This document shows, piece after piece, positions 1 through 7,652 of a DNA stretch of 42,977 bases (positions within the stretch are counted from its first letter, which is position 1; each line of letters opens with the position of its first letter). The notes beneath the pieces were generated by a model. The model searched no databases and was not told the origin of the DNA. It saw only the letters and a list, made by a program, of their open reading frames with translations. A program made the position numbers and the translations under genes. The DNA comes from Hespellia stercorisuis DSM 15480 (lineage in GTDB: Bacteria; Bacillota; Clostridia; Lachnospirales; Lachnospiraceae), in NCBI RefSeq assembly GCF_900142165.1, contig NZ_FQZY01000038.1, positions 1 through 42,977 of the forward strand, in the 5' to 3' direction.

Positions 1-94
1 AAAAATTCTTATAAAGCAAACAAAAAACTGTAGGGCAGGAACTGTCCAAACAGTATAATCTACGCCTGTGGAGTAAGCATAAGACCAGCATTTA

Positions 95-820
95 TTGTGG
101 GGATTTACGCCGAAACAGGAAGCACGTGACTTCAGTCATGTGAGGGTTCACGGGATAGAGTGTATTGGTGAGAATATAGATCTCATCAATGAGTTTTATG
201 ATTTTGGCGTAAGACATGCAGGTCTTACATGGAACGAAGAAAATCTGCTGGCAACAGGAGTCAGAGGAACACCCGGACGTGGGCTTACAGAAGCAGGGCG
301 AAAAGCTGTCAGAAGAATACAGGATCTGGGAATGCTACTGGATGTCTCCCATTTAAATGACGAGTCCTTTTGGGGAGTTATGGATGCGGCGGGCGGACCG
401 GTTGTTGCCTCTCACTCAAATTGTCGGGCACTTTGCAATCATCCAAGGAATCTGACGGATGAACAGTTGAAAGCCCTTGCAGAGACAGGAGGCGTTGTGG
501 GCCTAAATTCTTTCAATGAATTTGTGCATAGGGAAGAAAGAAGCCAGACGGTTGAAAATCTGGTGAGACATGTGGTCCATATGGCAGAGCTGATCGGAGT
601 AGACCATATCGGATTTGGTTTTGATTTCTCGGAGTACCTAAACGGAGATACGCTGAGTCTGTACGCCAGCCAGGATACGACATGTACGATCGGACTGGAA
701 GATGCGTCCTGTGTTCCCAATCTCGTAAAAGAGTTGAAGAGAGCCGGATTCAATCAGGAAGAGATTGAAAAAATCACATACAAAAATTGGCACAGGCTGA
801 TGAAGGAAGTGATGGTTTAG
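95..820 (+). pseudogene. 5'-truncated membrane dipeptidase (peptidase M19) remnant
   Basis: The readable protein of 241 aa matches the C-terminal two thirds of M19 (renal dipeptidase-like) zinc dipeptidases. By residue in this fragment I see the bridging Glu in GIEC (E22), the two metal/active-site His in DVSH (H86) and SHSN (H107), and the FDF Asp (D177). The 21-residue spacing between the two His matches the family. The N-terminal part with the HxD metal motif, roughly 80-110 residues, is absent. In the same frame TAA stops lie at 74-76 and 80-82, and the only start at the edge is a TTG at 95 without a convincing ribosome binding site. The gene therefore looks broken by a rearrangement at or left of position 1-94. 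If translated it would probably be inactive. A frameshift in the assembly is less likely because 1-94 encodes no recognisable M19 sequence in any frame. Confidence 0.75.
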
Positions 821-875
821 GGTGTGGAAGCCTATAAAAATCAAGTATTTGATATAAAATAAAAGGAATTTTATA

Positions 876-927
876 ATATAGACACAGACAAAAACAAGAT
901 CGGCGTTTGTCTGCGTCTATATTTTTT
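876..927 (+). terminator. Intrinsic terminator after the dipeptidase remnant
   Basis: Arms at 876-892 and 906-922 pair almost perfectly (ATATAGAC/GTCTATAT core, one mismatch) and run into six T residues. It lies about 55 nt after the dipeptidase stop, so it still marks the end of an old transcription unit. Confidence 0.8.
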
Positions 928-993
928 GTATCACAGGAAATTCCTTCGAACTTCCGGTGATACAAAAAAACGCCCGCGGGGGTCGCACTGCCG
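928..993. repeat. Intergenic hairpin element, copy 1
   Basis: A hairpin with arms at 928-939 and 952-963 is followed by an A-run and a GC-rich block ending TCGCACTGC. The same arrangement occurs at 4455-4590. The inner core around CTTCGAA and the CGCACTGC block are conserved between the two copies, while the outer stem pairs differ but remain complementary (CAC/GTG here, CCT/AGG there). Both copies sit directly after an intrinsic terminator. The rest of the 820-1248 gap holds only the terminator, this element and the lrgAB promoter. Confidence 0.6.
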
Positions 994-1081
994 AGGTGTA
1001 TTGAAGTCTTGGCAGGACCAGTGCTTTTATCGTATCTTTTTGGGGTCACGCTTCAGATAAAAAGTGGTTAAAATTGCATGG

Positions 1082-1109
1082 TTGACTTCTCTGTGAAAAG
1101 GGGTAAACT
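1082..1109 (+). promoter_or_regulatory. Putative sigma-A promoter for lrgAB
   Basis: TTGACT (1082-1087) and TAAACT (1104-1109) are separated by 16 nt and lie about 140 nt upstream of lrgA. No other plausible promoter was noticed in this gap. Confidence 0.5.
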
Positions 1110-1247
1110 AGAGTGTATCGTGTTTTTTTGCATACGATTTTGACCGGATGAAATCATAGGAAACGAAGTTTCATATGAGAAATGTCCCAGACAAACTACT
1201 ACTGAATACCTGCGAGGGACGCTGCATATTATACAGGAGAATGTATC

Positions 1248-1622
1248 ATGAAAATTTTAAAACAGTTTCTAATTATTTTGCTTTATTCATTTATAGGAGA
1301 AGCGCTGAACTTTTTTTTGCCGTTGCCGATTCCGGCGAGCATTTATGGTATGGCGCTTCTTTTTGTATCTTTAATGACGGGAATCATACGGGTGCAGGAT
1401 ATTCTAGAGGCAGGGCGCTTCTTAATTGAGATCATGCCCGTCATGTTTGTGCCGGCGGGAGTGGGGCTTATGACTTCGTGGGGGATATTAAAGCCGATGC
1501 TTCTTCCGGTCAGTGTGATTATTATGGCTGCAATCATCACAGTCATGGCTGTGAGCGGGCTGAGTTCCCAGTGGATCGTGCAGCACACAAGAAAAAAGAA
1601 AGAGGATTTGAAAGATGAATAA
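1248..1622 (+). CDS. lrgA: LrgA/CidA family holin-like membrane protein
   Basis: A 124-aa protein with about four hydrophobic segments and a Lys/Glu-rich C-terminal tail, typical in length for the CidA/LrgA family. The LPIPASIYGM segment near residues 25-34 corresponds to the family's LPxPxSVxGM motif. LrgA-type proteins are small, holin-like membrane proteins tied to murein hydrolase control, cell lysis or export of small metabolites such as pyruvate. The AGGAGA ribosome binding site just upstream supports the ATG at 1248. The stop overlaps the start of lrgB by 8 nt, the usual coupled arrangement. The two genes are clearly a pair, but whether they act in lysis control or metabolite transport cannot be told here. 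Confidence 0.85.
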   Translation: MKILKQFLIILLYSFIGEALNFFLPLPIPASIYGMALLFVSLMTGIIRVQDILEAGRFLIEIMPVMFVPAGVGLMTSWGILKPMLLPVSVIIMAAIITVMAVSGLSSQWIVQHTRKKKEDLKDE

Positions 1623-2307
1623 TTTTTTGACAGCATCCGCATATGCAGGAGTAACGATCAGCATTCTGTTTTATCTGCTCGGCATGTATCTAAAGAAGAA
1701 ATTTAAATTTGGATTTTTAAATCCATTGCTTTTGGCAATTCTGTTCACCATGGTGTTGCTGCTTCTATCGGGAGTGGATTACGATACGTACAACGCAGGT
1801 GCCAGGTATCTCAGCTGGCTTCTGACGCCGGCTACAGTCTGTCTTGCAATTCCACTGTATGAGCAGATTCAGCTGTTGAAGGACAACTATCAGGCGGTGA
1901 TTGTCGGAATCGTATCCGGAGTGTTTACCAGCCTGGTTACGGTCTTTGTTCTGGCACTTTTATTCGGACTGAATCATCAGGAATATGTCACACTTCTTCC
2001 GAAATCCGTCACAACGGCAATCGGAATGGGCATCTCGGAGGAACTCGGCGGTTATGTTACGATCACGGTGGCAGCGATTGTGATTACCGGAGTGCTCGGC
2101 AACATTTTCGGTGAAATAATCCTGAAGATTTTCCACATTAAGGAACCCATAGCAAAGGGTATTGCGCTGGGATCAGCCGCTCATGCCATTGGAACGGCAA
2201 AGGCAATGGAACTGGGAGAAATCGAGGGAGCCATGAGCTCGCTGTCGATCGCAGTGTCGGGGATTCTGACTGTTGTCGGTGCATCTGTTTTTGGAATGTT
2301 TATTTAG
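1615..2307 (+). CDS. lrgB: LrgB family membrane protein
   Basis: A 230-aa polytopic membrane protein. The stretch LPKSVTTAIGMGISEELGG (about residues 122-140) and the later segment with HAIGTAKAMELGE are hallmark LrgB/CidB motifs. It is translated from an ATG overlapping lrgA by 8 nt, so the pair is translationally coupled. LrgB works with LrgA in the cell envelope. The family is linked to autolysis control and, in several Gram-positive bacteria, to uptake or release of pyruvate or related metabolites. The LytTR regulator that often controls lrgAB is not adjacent here; the nearest LytTR gene is at 22405. Confidence 0.9.
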   Translation: MNNFLTASAYAGVTISILFYLLGMYLKKKFKFGFLNPLLLAILFTMVLLLLSGVDYDTYNAGARYLSWLLTPATVCLAIPLYEQIQLLKDNYQAVIVGIVSGVFTSLVTVFVLALLFGLNHQEYVTLLPKSVTTAIGMGISEELGGYVTITVAAIVITGVLGNIFGEIILKIFHIKEPIAKGIALGSAAHAIGTAKAMELGEIEGAMSSLSIAVSGILTVVGASVFGMFI

Positions 2308-2323
2308 TGAAAGGAAAAAACCT

Positions 2324-2893
2324 ATGATTATTACAATAGCAAGACAGTGTGGCTGTCAGGGAGACCTTGTCGGCGCGAAGCTGGCGGAACACTTCGAACT
2401 GCCGCTGTATGATAAAAAACATATCAGAGAGCTGGCAGAAAAATGCAGCATGGCAGGGCGATACCCCGGTTTCTTTGAGGAGAGGGAGACCAATCTTTTC
2501 CTCGAAGCAATCGCAGCGGACATGCCGCAGGACATGGCACAGAAGACTGCCATCAAGGCACTTACGACCACCCTCGGAAATGGACCGGCCGTAGTTATTG
2601 GACGATGTGGAAATTTCGTATATGAAGAGGAACCGGATGTGGTCCGGATATTTCTGTGCGGCCCGATGGACTACCGGATTGAGCAGATGGAAAAAGCACA
2701 TGATATTTCCCGGAGGAGAGCAAAGAGGCTTGTGGAGGAGACGGACGCGAGAAGAGCGTCTTACCATAAATACTATACCGGGCAGACGTGGGGATTTGGC
2801 GGCAATTACGATCTGTGTATCGATGAAAGCCGGGTGGGAGCGGATGGTGTGGTGAATTTGGTTTGTGCGTATATTGCCCAGAGCTCTCATTAA
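2324..2893 (+). CDS. Cytidylate kinase-like family protein
   Basis: A 189-aa protein resembling the cytidylate-kinase-like family (PF13189 type). It begins with ITIARQCGCQGDLVGAKLAE, the counterpart of the family's ISISRxxGSGG...G P-loop region, with a Cys-rich variation (CGCQG) in place of the usual GSGG. Further family traits are the VVIGRCG segment followed by a conserved acidic/aromatic stretch, and an RRRAKRLVEETDARRASYHKYY-like C-terminal region with Arg residues suited to phosphate binding. The ATG at 2324 is preferred over an earlier in-frame start inside lrgB because an AAAGGA ribosome binding site precedes it. It lies 16 nt after lrgB and probably belongs to the same transcript. The substrate is unknown; true CMP kinase (Cmk) is longer and distinct. 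Confidence 0.75.
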   Translation: MIITIARQCGCQGDLVGAKLAEHFELPLYDKKHIRELAEKCSMAGRYPGFFEERETNLFLEAIAADMPQDMAQKTAIKALTTTLGNGPAVVIGRCGNFVYEEEPDVVRIFLCGPMDYRIEQMEKAHDISRRRAKRLVEETDARRASYHKYYTGQTWGFGGNYDLCIDESRVGADGVVNLVCAYIAQSSH

Positions 2894-2973
2894 ACTGCAG
2901 AATGGATGGAGGTAATTACAAAGCTGATTTGCATTTTTCAGAACAGAGTAGAAATCCCTTTAGATAAATCCAT

Positions 2974-3051
2974 ATGATAATCCTCCCGTTATCAATCATC
3001 TTCATCATTGCGGAGATGAGAAAACGGAATAAGAAGATCAAAAAGAATTAA
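2974..3051 (+). other. Possible 25-codon membrane peptide in the gap before cfa
   Basis: A short open frame starts with ATG at 2974 and encodes a hydrophobic run (IILPLSIIFIIAE) followed by a Lys/Arg-rich tail. That composition would fit a tiny membrane protein. No ribosome binding site is evident, so this may be chance or a remnant. Nothing else was recognised between 2893 and 3141. Confidence 0.15.
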
Positions 3052-3140
3052 AACCGGTATAGAAGGCGCAATTGAGTGAATAATGGGATATGTAGCGTGT
3101 AAAGGTTTTAATGAATTTCGTGAAAAAAATGGAGGATATC

Positions 3141-4346
3141 ATGTTAAAGGTAGAAGAAATAGCAGAAGAAAAGGCAATGGTAAAATTTCTTGAGCGGTTC
3201 AGTGACAATCCATTCTGCGTGAAGTTTAAGAACCACGAATATATGATCGGTGAAGGACAGCCGGCATTTACCGTGAAACTGAACAGGGCGATTCCGATGG
3301 CAGAGCTCTTAAAGAGTACGTCATTAGCGCTTGGCGAAGCGTATATGCAGGGCGACCTTGATATCGAGGGGAACCTTTATGAGGCGCTGGATCATTTCCT
3401 GGGGCAGATGGGAAAGTTTTCCACAGATGAAAATGCACTGAAAAAGCTGATGTTTTCTTCCACGGCCAAGAGCAATCAAAAGCAGGAAGTGACCAGTCAC
3501 TACGATATCGGAAATGATTTCTACAAGCTGTGGCTGGATGAGACGCTGAGTTATTCCTGCGGATACTTTCTGAATGAAGAGGATTCCCTGTATCAGGCAC
3601 AGTTAAATAAAATCGATTACACCCTGGAAAAGCTGTGCTTGAAAGAGGGGATGTCCCTGCTTGATATCGGGTGTGGCTGGGGATACTTGCTGATTGAAGC
3701 AGCAAAAAAATATAAAGTACATGGGATGGGAATCACACTGAGCAAGGAACAGTATAAGGAATTTCAAAAACGGATCGAGGAAGAAGGCCTGCAGGAGTAT
3801 CTGACAGTTGTACTGATGGATTATCGTGATCTGCCAAAATACGGCCGGCAGTTTGACCGCATTGTGAGCATCGGAATGCTGGAGCATGTCGGCCGTGACA
3901 ATTACAGACTTTATATGGAATGTGCGAATCAGGTATTAAAACCGGGCGGAGTATTTCTGCTGCATTTTATCAGTGCACTTCAGGAGCATCCCGGTGATCC
4001 GTGGATAAAGAAGTATATCTTTCCGGGCGGGGTCGTTCCGAGCCTACGTGAAATGATGTCCTATATGGGGGACTACAATTTCCATACGCTGGACGTTGAA
4101 AATCTGCGGCTTCACTACAATCGGACACTTCTGAAGTGGCTGGAAAATTTTGAGGAGAATCTGGAAGAAATCAAAAAAATGTTTGATGAAACCTTTATCC
4201 GCATGTGGAGATTGTATTTGAGCGCATGCGCAGCGACCTTCCACAATGGAATCATTGATATTCATCAAATACTGATGACAAAAGGAGTGAACAACGAACT
4301 GCCATCCATTCGGTGGTATGGGGCGGAGAATAAAAGAGAAGAATAA
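3141..4346 (+). CDS. cfa: Cyclopropane-fatty-acyl-phospholipid synthase
   Basis: A 401-aa SAM-dependent methyltransferase of the CFA synthase family, near the usual length of about 380-410 aa. Motifs in order are the N-terminal lipid-binding region, SHYDIGNDFYKLWLD (about 119-133), a hallmark of Cfa, and the SAM-binding LDIGCGWG (about 174-181). It transfers a methylene group from SAM to unsaturated fatty-acid chains of membrane phospholipids, which alters membrane stability under stress. The ATG at 3141 is chosen because GGAGG sits 7 nt upstream; an in-frame ATG at 3111 has no such site. It is monocistronic, with a strong terminator at 4418-4455. Confidence 0.93.
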   Translation: MLKVEEIAEEKAMVKFLERFSDNPFCVKFKNHEYMIGEGQPAFTVKLNRAIPMAELLKSTSLALGEAYMQGDLDIEGNLYEALDHFLGQMGKFSTDENALKKLMFSSTAKSNQKQEVTSHYDIGNDFYKLWLDETLSYSCGYFLNEEDSLYQAQLNKIDYTLEKLCLKEGMSLLDIGCGWGYLLIEAAKKYKVHGMGITLSKEQYKEFQKRIEEEGLQEYLTVVLMDYRDLPKYGRQFDRIVSIGMLEHVGRDNYRLYMECANQVLKPGGVFLLHFISALQEHPGDPWIKKYIFPGGVVPSLREMMSYMGDYNFHTLDVENLRLHYNRTLLKWLENFEENLEEIKKMFDETFIRMWRLYLSACAATFHNGIIDIHQILMTKGVNNELPSIRWYGAENKREE

Positions 4347-4417
4347 AATTATATAATCTCTACTAAATGGTAGTGCAGCTGCAGAAAAGAAGAAATTGAA
4401 AAGATATGTAAGCCAGG

Positions 4418-4455
4418 TCCCTTTATCAGATTGTAATCTGATAGAGGGGCTTTTT
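4418..4455 (+). terminator. Intrinsic terminator after cfa
   Basis: Complementary arms CCCTTTATCAGA and TCTGATAGAGGG flank a short loop and are followed by CTTTTT. Position and structure are typical of a rho-independent terminator. Confidence 0.85.
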
Positions 4456-4590
4456 ATATCCTGGGAAATTTCTTCGAATGTCCCAGGATATAAAAACGCT
4501 CCGCGGGGTTCGCACTGCGGCGGAAGGGAATTTGTCGATAAATCGACCCGCCGCAGGCGGATAATCTTGCAAGCAAGCTTCTTTTTTAAA
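4455..4590. repeat. Intergenic hairpin element, copy 2 (longer form)
   Basis: The second copy of the element seen at 928-993. A perfect 12-bp stem (4455-4466 with 4481-4492) is capped by a loop containing CTTCGAA and followed by AAAAACGC and a GC-rich block with CGCACTGC. Here the element continues with a further hairpin made of GCGGCGG and CCGCCGC around an inner GTCGAT/ATCGAC stem, then a small CTTGC/GCAAG hairpin and a T-run. It again starts exactly where a terminator ends. The remainder of the 4346-4686 gap is the terminator and the promoter at 4599. Confidence 0.6.
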
Positions 4591-4598
4591 ATAAAGTG

Positions 4599-4627
4599 TT
4601 GACAAACGACAGATTCCTGAGTATAAT
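4599..4627 (+). promoter_or_regulatory. Sigma-A promoter of the met/cys uptake operon
   Basis: TTGACA (4599-4604), exactly 17 nt, then TATAAT (4622-4627): a consensus housekeeping promoter. Transcription would start near 4634, giving about 360 nt of leader before metN that contains the Met/Cys-rich ORF. No S-box (SAM-I) motif was seen in this leader. Confidence 0.85.
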
Positions 4628-4685
4628 TCAAAACATATTAATCCTATCAAGAAAGTATGAAATAAAAAAGAAAGGGGAAACACAT

Positions 4686-4820
4686 ATGAATACATTAAAA
4701 AGAAGAAAGAATATGATGATCTGCTGCAAAGGCATGTGTACCATGATGTGCATGTGCAGGGTGGCTTCTTCACGTATGTGTTTATTACCTGTTTATTCAG
4801 TAAGTCAGCGAAACCGGTAA
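4686..4820 (+). CDS. Met/Cys-rich leader peptide upstream of metNIQ
   Basis: A 44-codon ORF with an AAAGGGG-type ribosome binding site 7 nt before its ATG, lying between a consensus promoter and the methionine transporter genes. It contains 8 Met and 6 Cys; between residues 10 and 24 (MMICCKGMCTMMCMC) eleven of fifteen codons are Met or Cys. This is what is expected of a regulatory leader peptide whose translation stalls when charged Met-tRNA or Cys-tRNA is scarce. A hairpin at 4846-4869 follows. I infer a role in attenuation or translation coupling; the sequence shows composition and position only. Another frame is also open across much of this stretch but lacks an ATG, so the frame given here is preferred. 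Confidence 0.6.
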   Translation: MNTLKRRKNMMICCKGMCTMMCMCRVASSRMCLLPVYSVSQRNR

Positions 4821-4845
4821 AATGGCGGAAATAAGACTTGGAGAG

Positions 4846-4869
4846 GCAGATATGCATATGTGTATCTGC
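4846..4869 (+). promoter_or_regulatory. Hairpin between leader ORF and metN
   Basis: GCAGATA (4846-4852) pairs with TATCTGC (4863-4869), with a CATATG palindrome in the loop. It lies 25 nt after the leader ORF stop. It is not followed by a T-run, so it is not a plain terminator; it could take part in alternative pairing with the leader ORF region. Confidence 0.35.
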
Positions 4870-4996
4870 TATTATTATGCCCTTATAACTACCAAAATGA
4901 AGCGATAGTAAAATTGCAGGTTTTCGAAACAGCGGCAGAACGCCCGCTTTATGAAATAGGAGAGTTCAGGGGAAGGGAATGCAAAAGGAGGAAGAG

Positions 4997-6055
4997 ATGG
5001 CACAAATTATTTTAGACCACATTTCAAAAAGGTTCGTGGCAGATGGGCGAAATGTAGATGCTCTGAAGGATATCAGCCTTGAGATTGAAAAAGGGGAAAT
5101 ATACGGGATTATCGGAATGTCCGGAGCTGGAAAAAGCACATTGGTTCGATGTTTGAATTACTTAGAGAAACCTACGGATGGAAAAGTATTCATCGAGGGA
5201 AATGAACTGGGCAGTCTGAAGGAACGGCAGCTTCGGGAAAAAAGACGCAGCATTGCCATGATTTTCCAGCACTTTAATCTGCTGATGCAAAAGACGGTTC
5301 TGGACAATATCGTGTTTCCCCTGCTCATTCAGGGGGAGAAAAAGAGTGCGGCCAGACAGCGGGCAAAGGAATTATTGCAGGTGGTCGGATTAACTGAAAA
5401 GGAAAAAGACTATCCATCCCAGTTATCGGGAGGGCAAAAGCAGCGGGTTGCAATTGCAAGGGCACTTGCCTCCAATCCTCACATTCTGCTTTGTGATGAG
5501 GCGACCAGCGCACTTGACCCGCAGACGACACAGTCGATATTGAGACTTCTAAGACAGATCAATCAGGAATATGGAATTACCATTGTGATGATCACCCACC
5601 AGATGGATGTTATCCGGGAAATATGTGAAAAAGTGGCGATTATCGAACAGGGCCGCGTGGTGGAATCGGGATATGTGGAGGCGATTTTCAATCATCCGAA
5701 ATCAGATGCGGGAAGGCGATTGATTATAGGAGATGCGGCTGCAGGCTCCCAGTTGGGGGCCGGACAGCCGGAAGAGGGGCAATTGGAAAAGCCGGAAGAA
5801 AGAAACCGGATGGAGACGGAGGTGATTTTCAGGATCGTATTTACAGAAAATTCGGCGTTTGAACCGGTGATTGCCAATATGATTCTCCACATTGGAGAGC
5901 CTATTAACATTTTGAGGGCAGATACGAAAAACGTAAATGGAATTGCCAAAGGCGAAATGCTTCTGGGGATTCCAGAACACAGGAGACGGGAGATAGAAAA
6001 CTATCTGACGGAAAAAGGATTGGAAGTTGAGGAGGTGGACAGACATGTTCAATAG
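4997..6055 (+). CDS. metN: Methionine ABC transporter ATP-binding protein MetN
   Basis: A 352-aa ABC ATPase with Walker A GMSGAGKST (about 40-48), signature [16 protein letters not shown] and Walker B ILLCDEATSALDP. Beyond residue ~270 there is an extra ACT-like NIL domain, which in MetN binds methionine and inhibits transport. That domain, together with neighbouring metI and metQ, makes the methionine call firm. It energises uptake of L- and D-methionine at the cytoplasmic face of the membrane. The ATG at 4997 is preceded by AAAGGAGG at 5-nt spacing, better than an in-frame ATG at 4979. It overlaps metI by 11 nt. Expression is probably controlled through the upstream Met/Cys-rich leader. Confidence 0.95.
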   Translation: MAQIILDHISKRFVADGRNVDALKDISLEIEKGEIYGIIGMSGAGKSTLVRCLNYLEKPTDGKVFIEGNELGSLKERQLREKRRSIAMIFQHFNLLMQKTVLDNIVFPLLIQGEKKSAARQRAKELLQVVGLTEKEKDYPSQLSGGQKQRVAIARALASNPHILLCDEATSALDPQTTQSILRLLRQINQEYGITIVMITHQMDVIREICEKVAIIEQGRVVESGYVEAIFNHPKSDAGRRLIIGDAAAGSQLGAGQPEEGQLEKPEERNRMETEVIFRIVFTENSAFEPVIANMILHIGEPINILRADTKNVNGIAKGEMLLGIPEHRRREIENYLTEKGLEVEEVDRHVQ

Positions 6056-6701
6056 TGAAGTACTATCTATGATTATCAAAGGAATCGGGGAAACACTCTA
6101 TATGACGATATTTTCTACGGGATTTGGATATCTTCTTGGGCTGCCGTTGGGCATCATTCTGGCAGTCTCGGATAAAGACGGCATCAGGCCCAATGCATTC
6201 CTTTACCGGATACTGGATGTGCTGTCTAATATTCTGCGCAGCATTCCGTTTTTGATTTTATTGATCCTGTTGATTCCATTTACAAGAGCCATCGTTGGGA
6301 AAAGCTATGGCTCCACAGCGACCATCGTCCCGCTGGTGATTGCAGCGGCACCGTTTATCGGAAGAATGATCGAATCATCCATCAAAGAAGTGGACAGTGG
6401 AGTTGTTGAGGCAGCCAGATCCATGGGCGCATCCACGCTGACTATTATATGGAAGGTTTTGCTTGTGGAGGCCAGAACTTCAATCCTCACAGGCGCAACC
6501 ATCGCAATCGGAACGATCCTGGGATATTCCGCGATGGCGGGGACGGTCGGCGGTGGCGGACTGGGAGATATTGCAGTCCGCTATGGTTATTATCGCTATC
6601 AGGAGGACATCATGATAGCAACCGTAATTTTGTTGATCTTATTGGTGCAGTTATTCCAGATCGTTGGGATGAATCTCGCAGCAAAATTTGATCATAGATA
6701 A
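6045..6701 (+). CDS. metI: Methionine ABC transporter permease MetI
   Basis: A 218-aa integral membrane permease with about five transmembrane segments, the usual MetI size. The cytoplasmic EAA loop (VEAARSMGASTLTIIWKVLL, near residues 122-141) and the following segment ILGYSAMAGTVGGGGLGDIA are characteristic of MetI. The ATG at 6045 follows GGAGGTGG and lies inside the end of metN, indicating translational coupling. It forms the membrane channel of the MetNIQ importer. Confidence 0.95.
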   Translation: MFNSEVLSMIIKGIGETLYMTIFSTGFGYLLGLPLGIILAVSDKDGIRPNAFLYRILDVLSNILRSIPFLILLILLIPFTRAIVGKSYGSTATIVPLVIAAAPFIGRMIESSIKEVDSGVVEAARSMGASTLTIIWKVLLVEARTSILTGATIAIGTILGYSAMAGTVGGGGLGDIAVRYGYYRYQEDIMIATVILLILLVQLFQIVGMNLAAKFDHR

Positions 6702-6754
6702 ATTGGAAACAAGTAAATAATACGAAAGAACAAAAAAGAGGAGAGAGAAAGATT

Positions 6755-7624
6755 ATGAAAAAGAGATTATTATCAGCAGTAGTAGCAGGAAGTCTTGTTG
6801 TGGCGGCACTGACGGGCTGCGGCAGTAATGCCGGACAGACAGCAGACAGTGGTTCGGGGAGCAGCGCAGGAAACAATTCAGGAAGTGACACAAAAGTGAT
6901 CAAGATTGCGGCGTCAGCGACACCCCATGCGGAGATTCTGGAGCAGGCGAAGCCGATTCTGAAGAAAGAGGGATATACGCTTGACATTACCGTGTTTGAC
7001 GATTATGTACAGCCCAACGAAGTTGTAGAGAGCGGTGAGTTTGATGCCAATTATACACAGCATGTTCCGTACATGGAGAGTTTTAATGAAGAAAAAGGGA
7101 CGCATCTAGTGGATGCCGGAGACATTCATTATGAGCCGTTCGGTATTTATCCGGGAACAAAGAGCAGTCTGGATGATCTGGCAGATGGCGATACTATTGC
7201 AGTTCCGAACGACACCACAAATGAGGCGAGAGCGCTCCTTCTGCTCCAGGACAATGGACTGATCACACTGAGCAAAGATGCAGGTCTGGAGGCAACGGTC
7301 AATGATATTACAGAAAATCCGCACAACATTCAGATTGAAGAGCTGGAAGCAGCACAAGTTTCACGTGTCACCGGTGAAGTTGCATTCGTGGTCTTAAATG
7401 GAAATTATGCACTGGAAGCAGGCTATACCGTAAACAAAGATGCGCTTGCATATGAGAAATCTGATTCAGAGGCGGCGAAGACTTATGTGAATATCATTGC
7501 GGTGAAAGAGGGTAATGAAGAAAACGAAGCAATTCAGGAACTGGTAAAGGTTCTGAAATCAGATGAGATCAAGCAGTATATCAATGATACGTATGAGGGT
7601 GCTGTTATTCCATTTGAAGAATAG
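6755..7624 (+). CDS. metQ: Methionine-binding lipoprotein MetQ (NlpA family)
   Basis: A 289-aa secreted lipoprotein. A short basic N-terminus and hydrophobic core end in the lipobox LTGC (Cys22), followed by a Ser/Gly-rich linker. The mature part shows NlpA/MetQ family features: IKIAASATPHAEILE at the start, FDANYTQHVPYME, and a C-terminal region ending SDEIKQYINDTYEGAVIP. It captures methionine outside the membrane and hands it to MetI. A GAGGAGAG-type ribosome binding site precedes the ATG. It sits 53 nt after metI and only 28 nt before the next transporter, so the two ABC systems probably share one mRNA. Confidence 0.93.
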   Translation: MKKRLLSAVVAGSLVVAALTGCGSNAGQTADSGSGSSAGNNSGSDTKVIKIAASATPHAEILEQAKPILKKEGYTLDITVFDDYVQPNEVVESGEFDANYTQHVPYMESFNEEKGTHLVDAGDIHYEPFGIYPGTKSSLDDLADGDTIAVPNDTTNEARALLLLQDNGLITLSKDAGLEATVNDITENPHNIQIEELEAAQVSRVTGEVAFVVLNGNYALEAGYTVNKDALAYEKSDSEAAKTYVNIIAVKEGNEENEAIQELVKVLKSDEIKQYINDTYEGAVIPFEE

Positions 7625-7652
7625 ACTGTGCGTATAGAAAGAGGGCATTCCG

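Noticed and set aside
54-59. TATAAT at the left edge as a promoter for the dipeptidase remnant
   Set aside because: There is no acceptable -35 at the right distance and no extended -10; the gene behind it is broken.
2300-2890. 196-codon open frame on the minus strand
   Set aside because: It overlaps the cytidylate-kinase-like gene antisense and shows no protein-like features.
2974-3051. Tiny membrane protein gene
   Set aside because: Composition is suggestive but no ribosome binding site was found; kept only as a low-confidence feature.
4044-4857. Minus-strand open frames across the hairpin element
   Set aside because: They run through the terminator, the repeat element and the end of cfa, and lack start signals; apparent coding arises from the GC-rich element.
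4628-4996. SAM (S-box) riboswitch before metN
   Set aside because: None of the conserved S-box segments was found in the leader.
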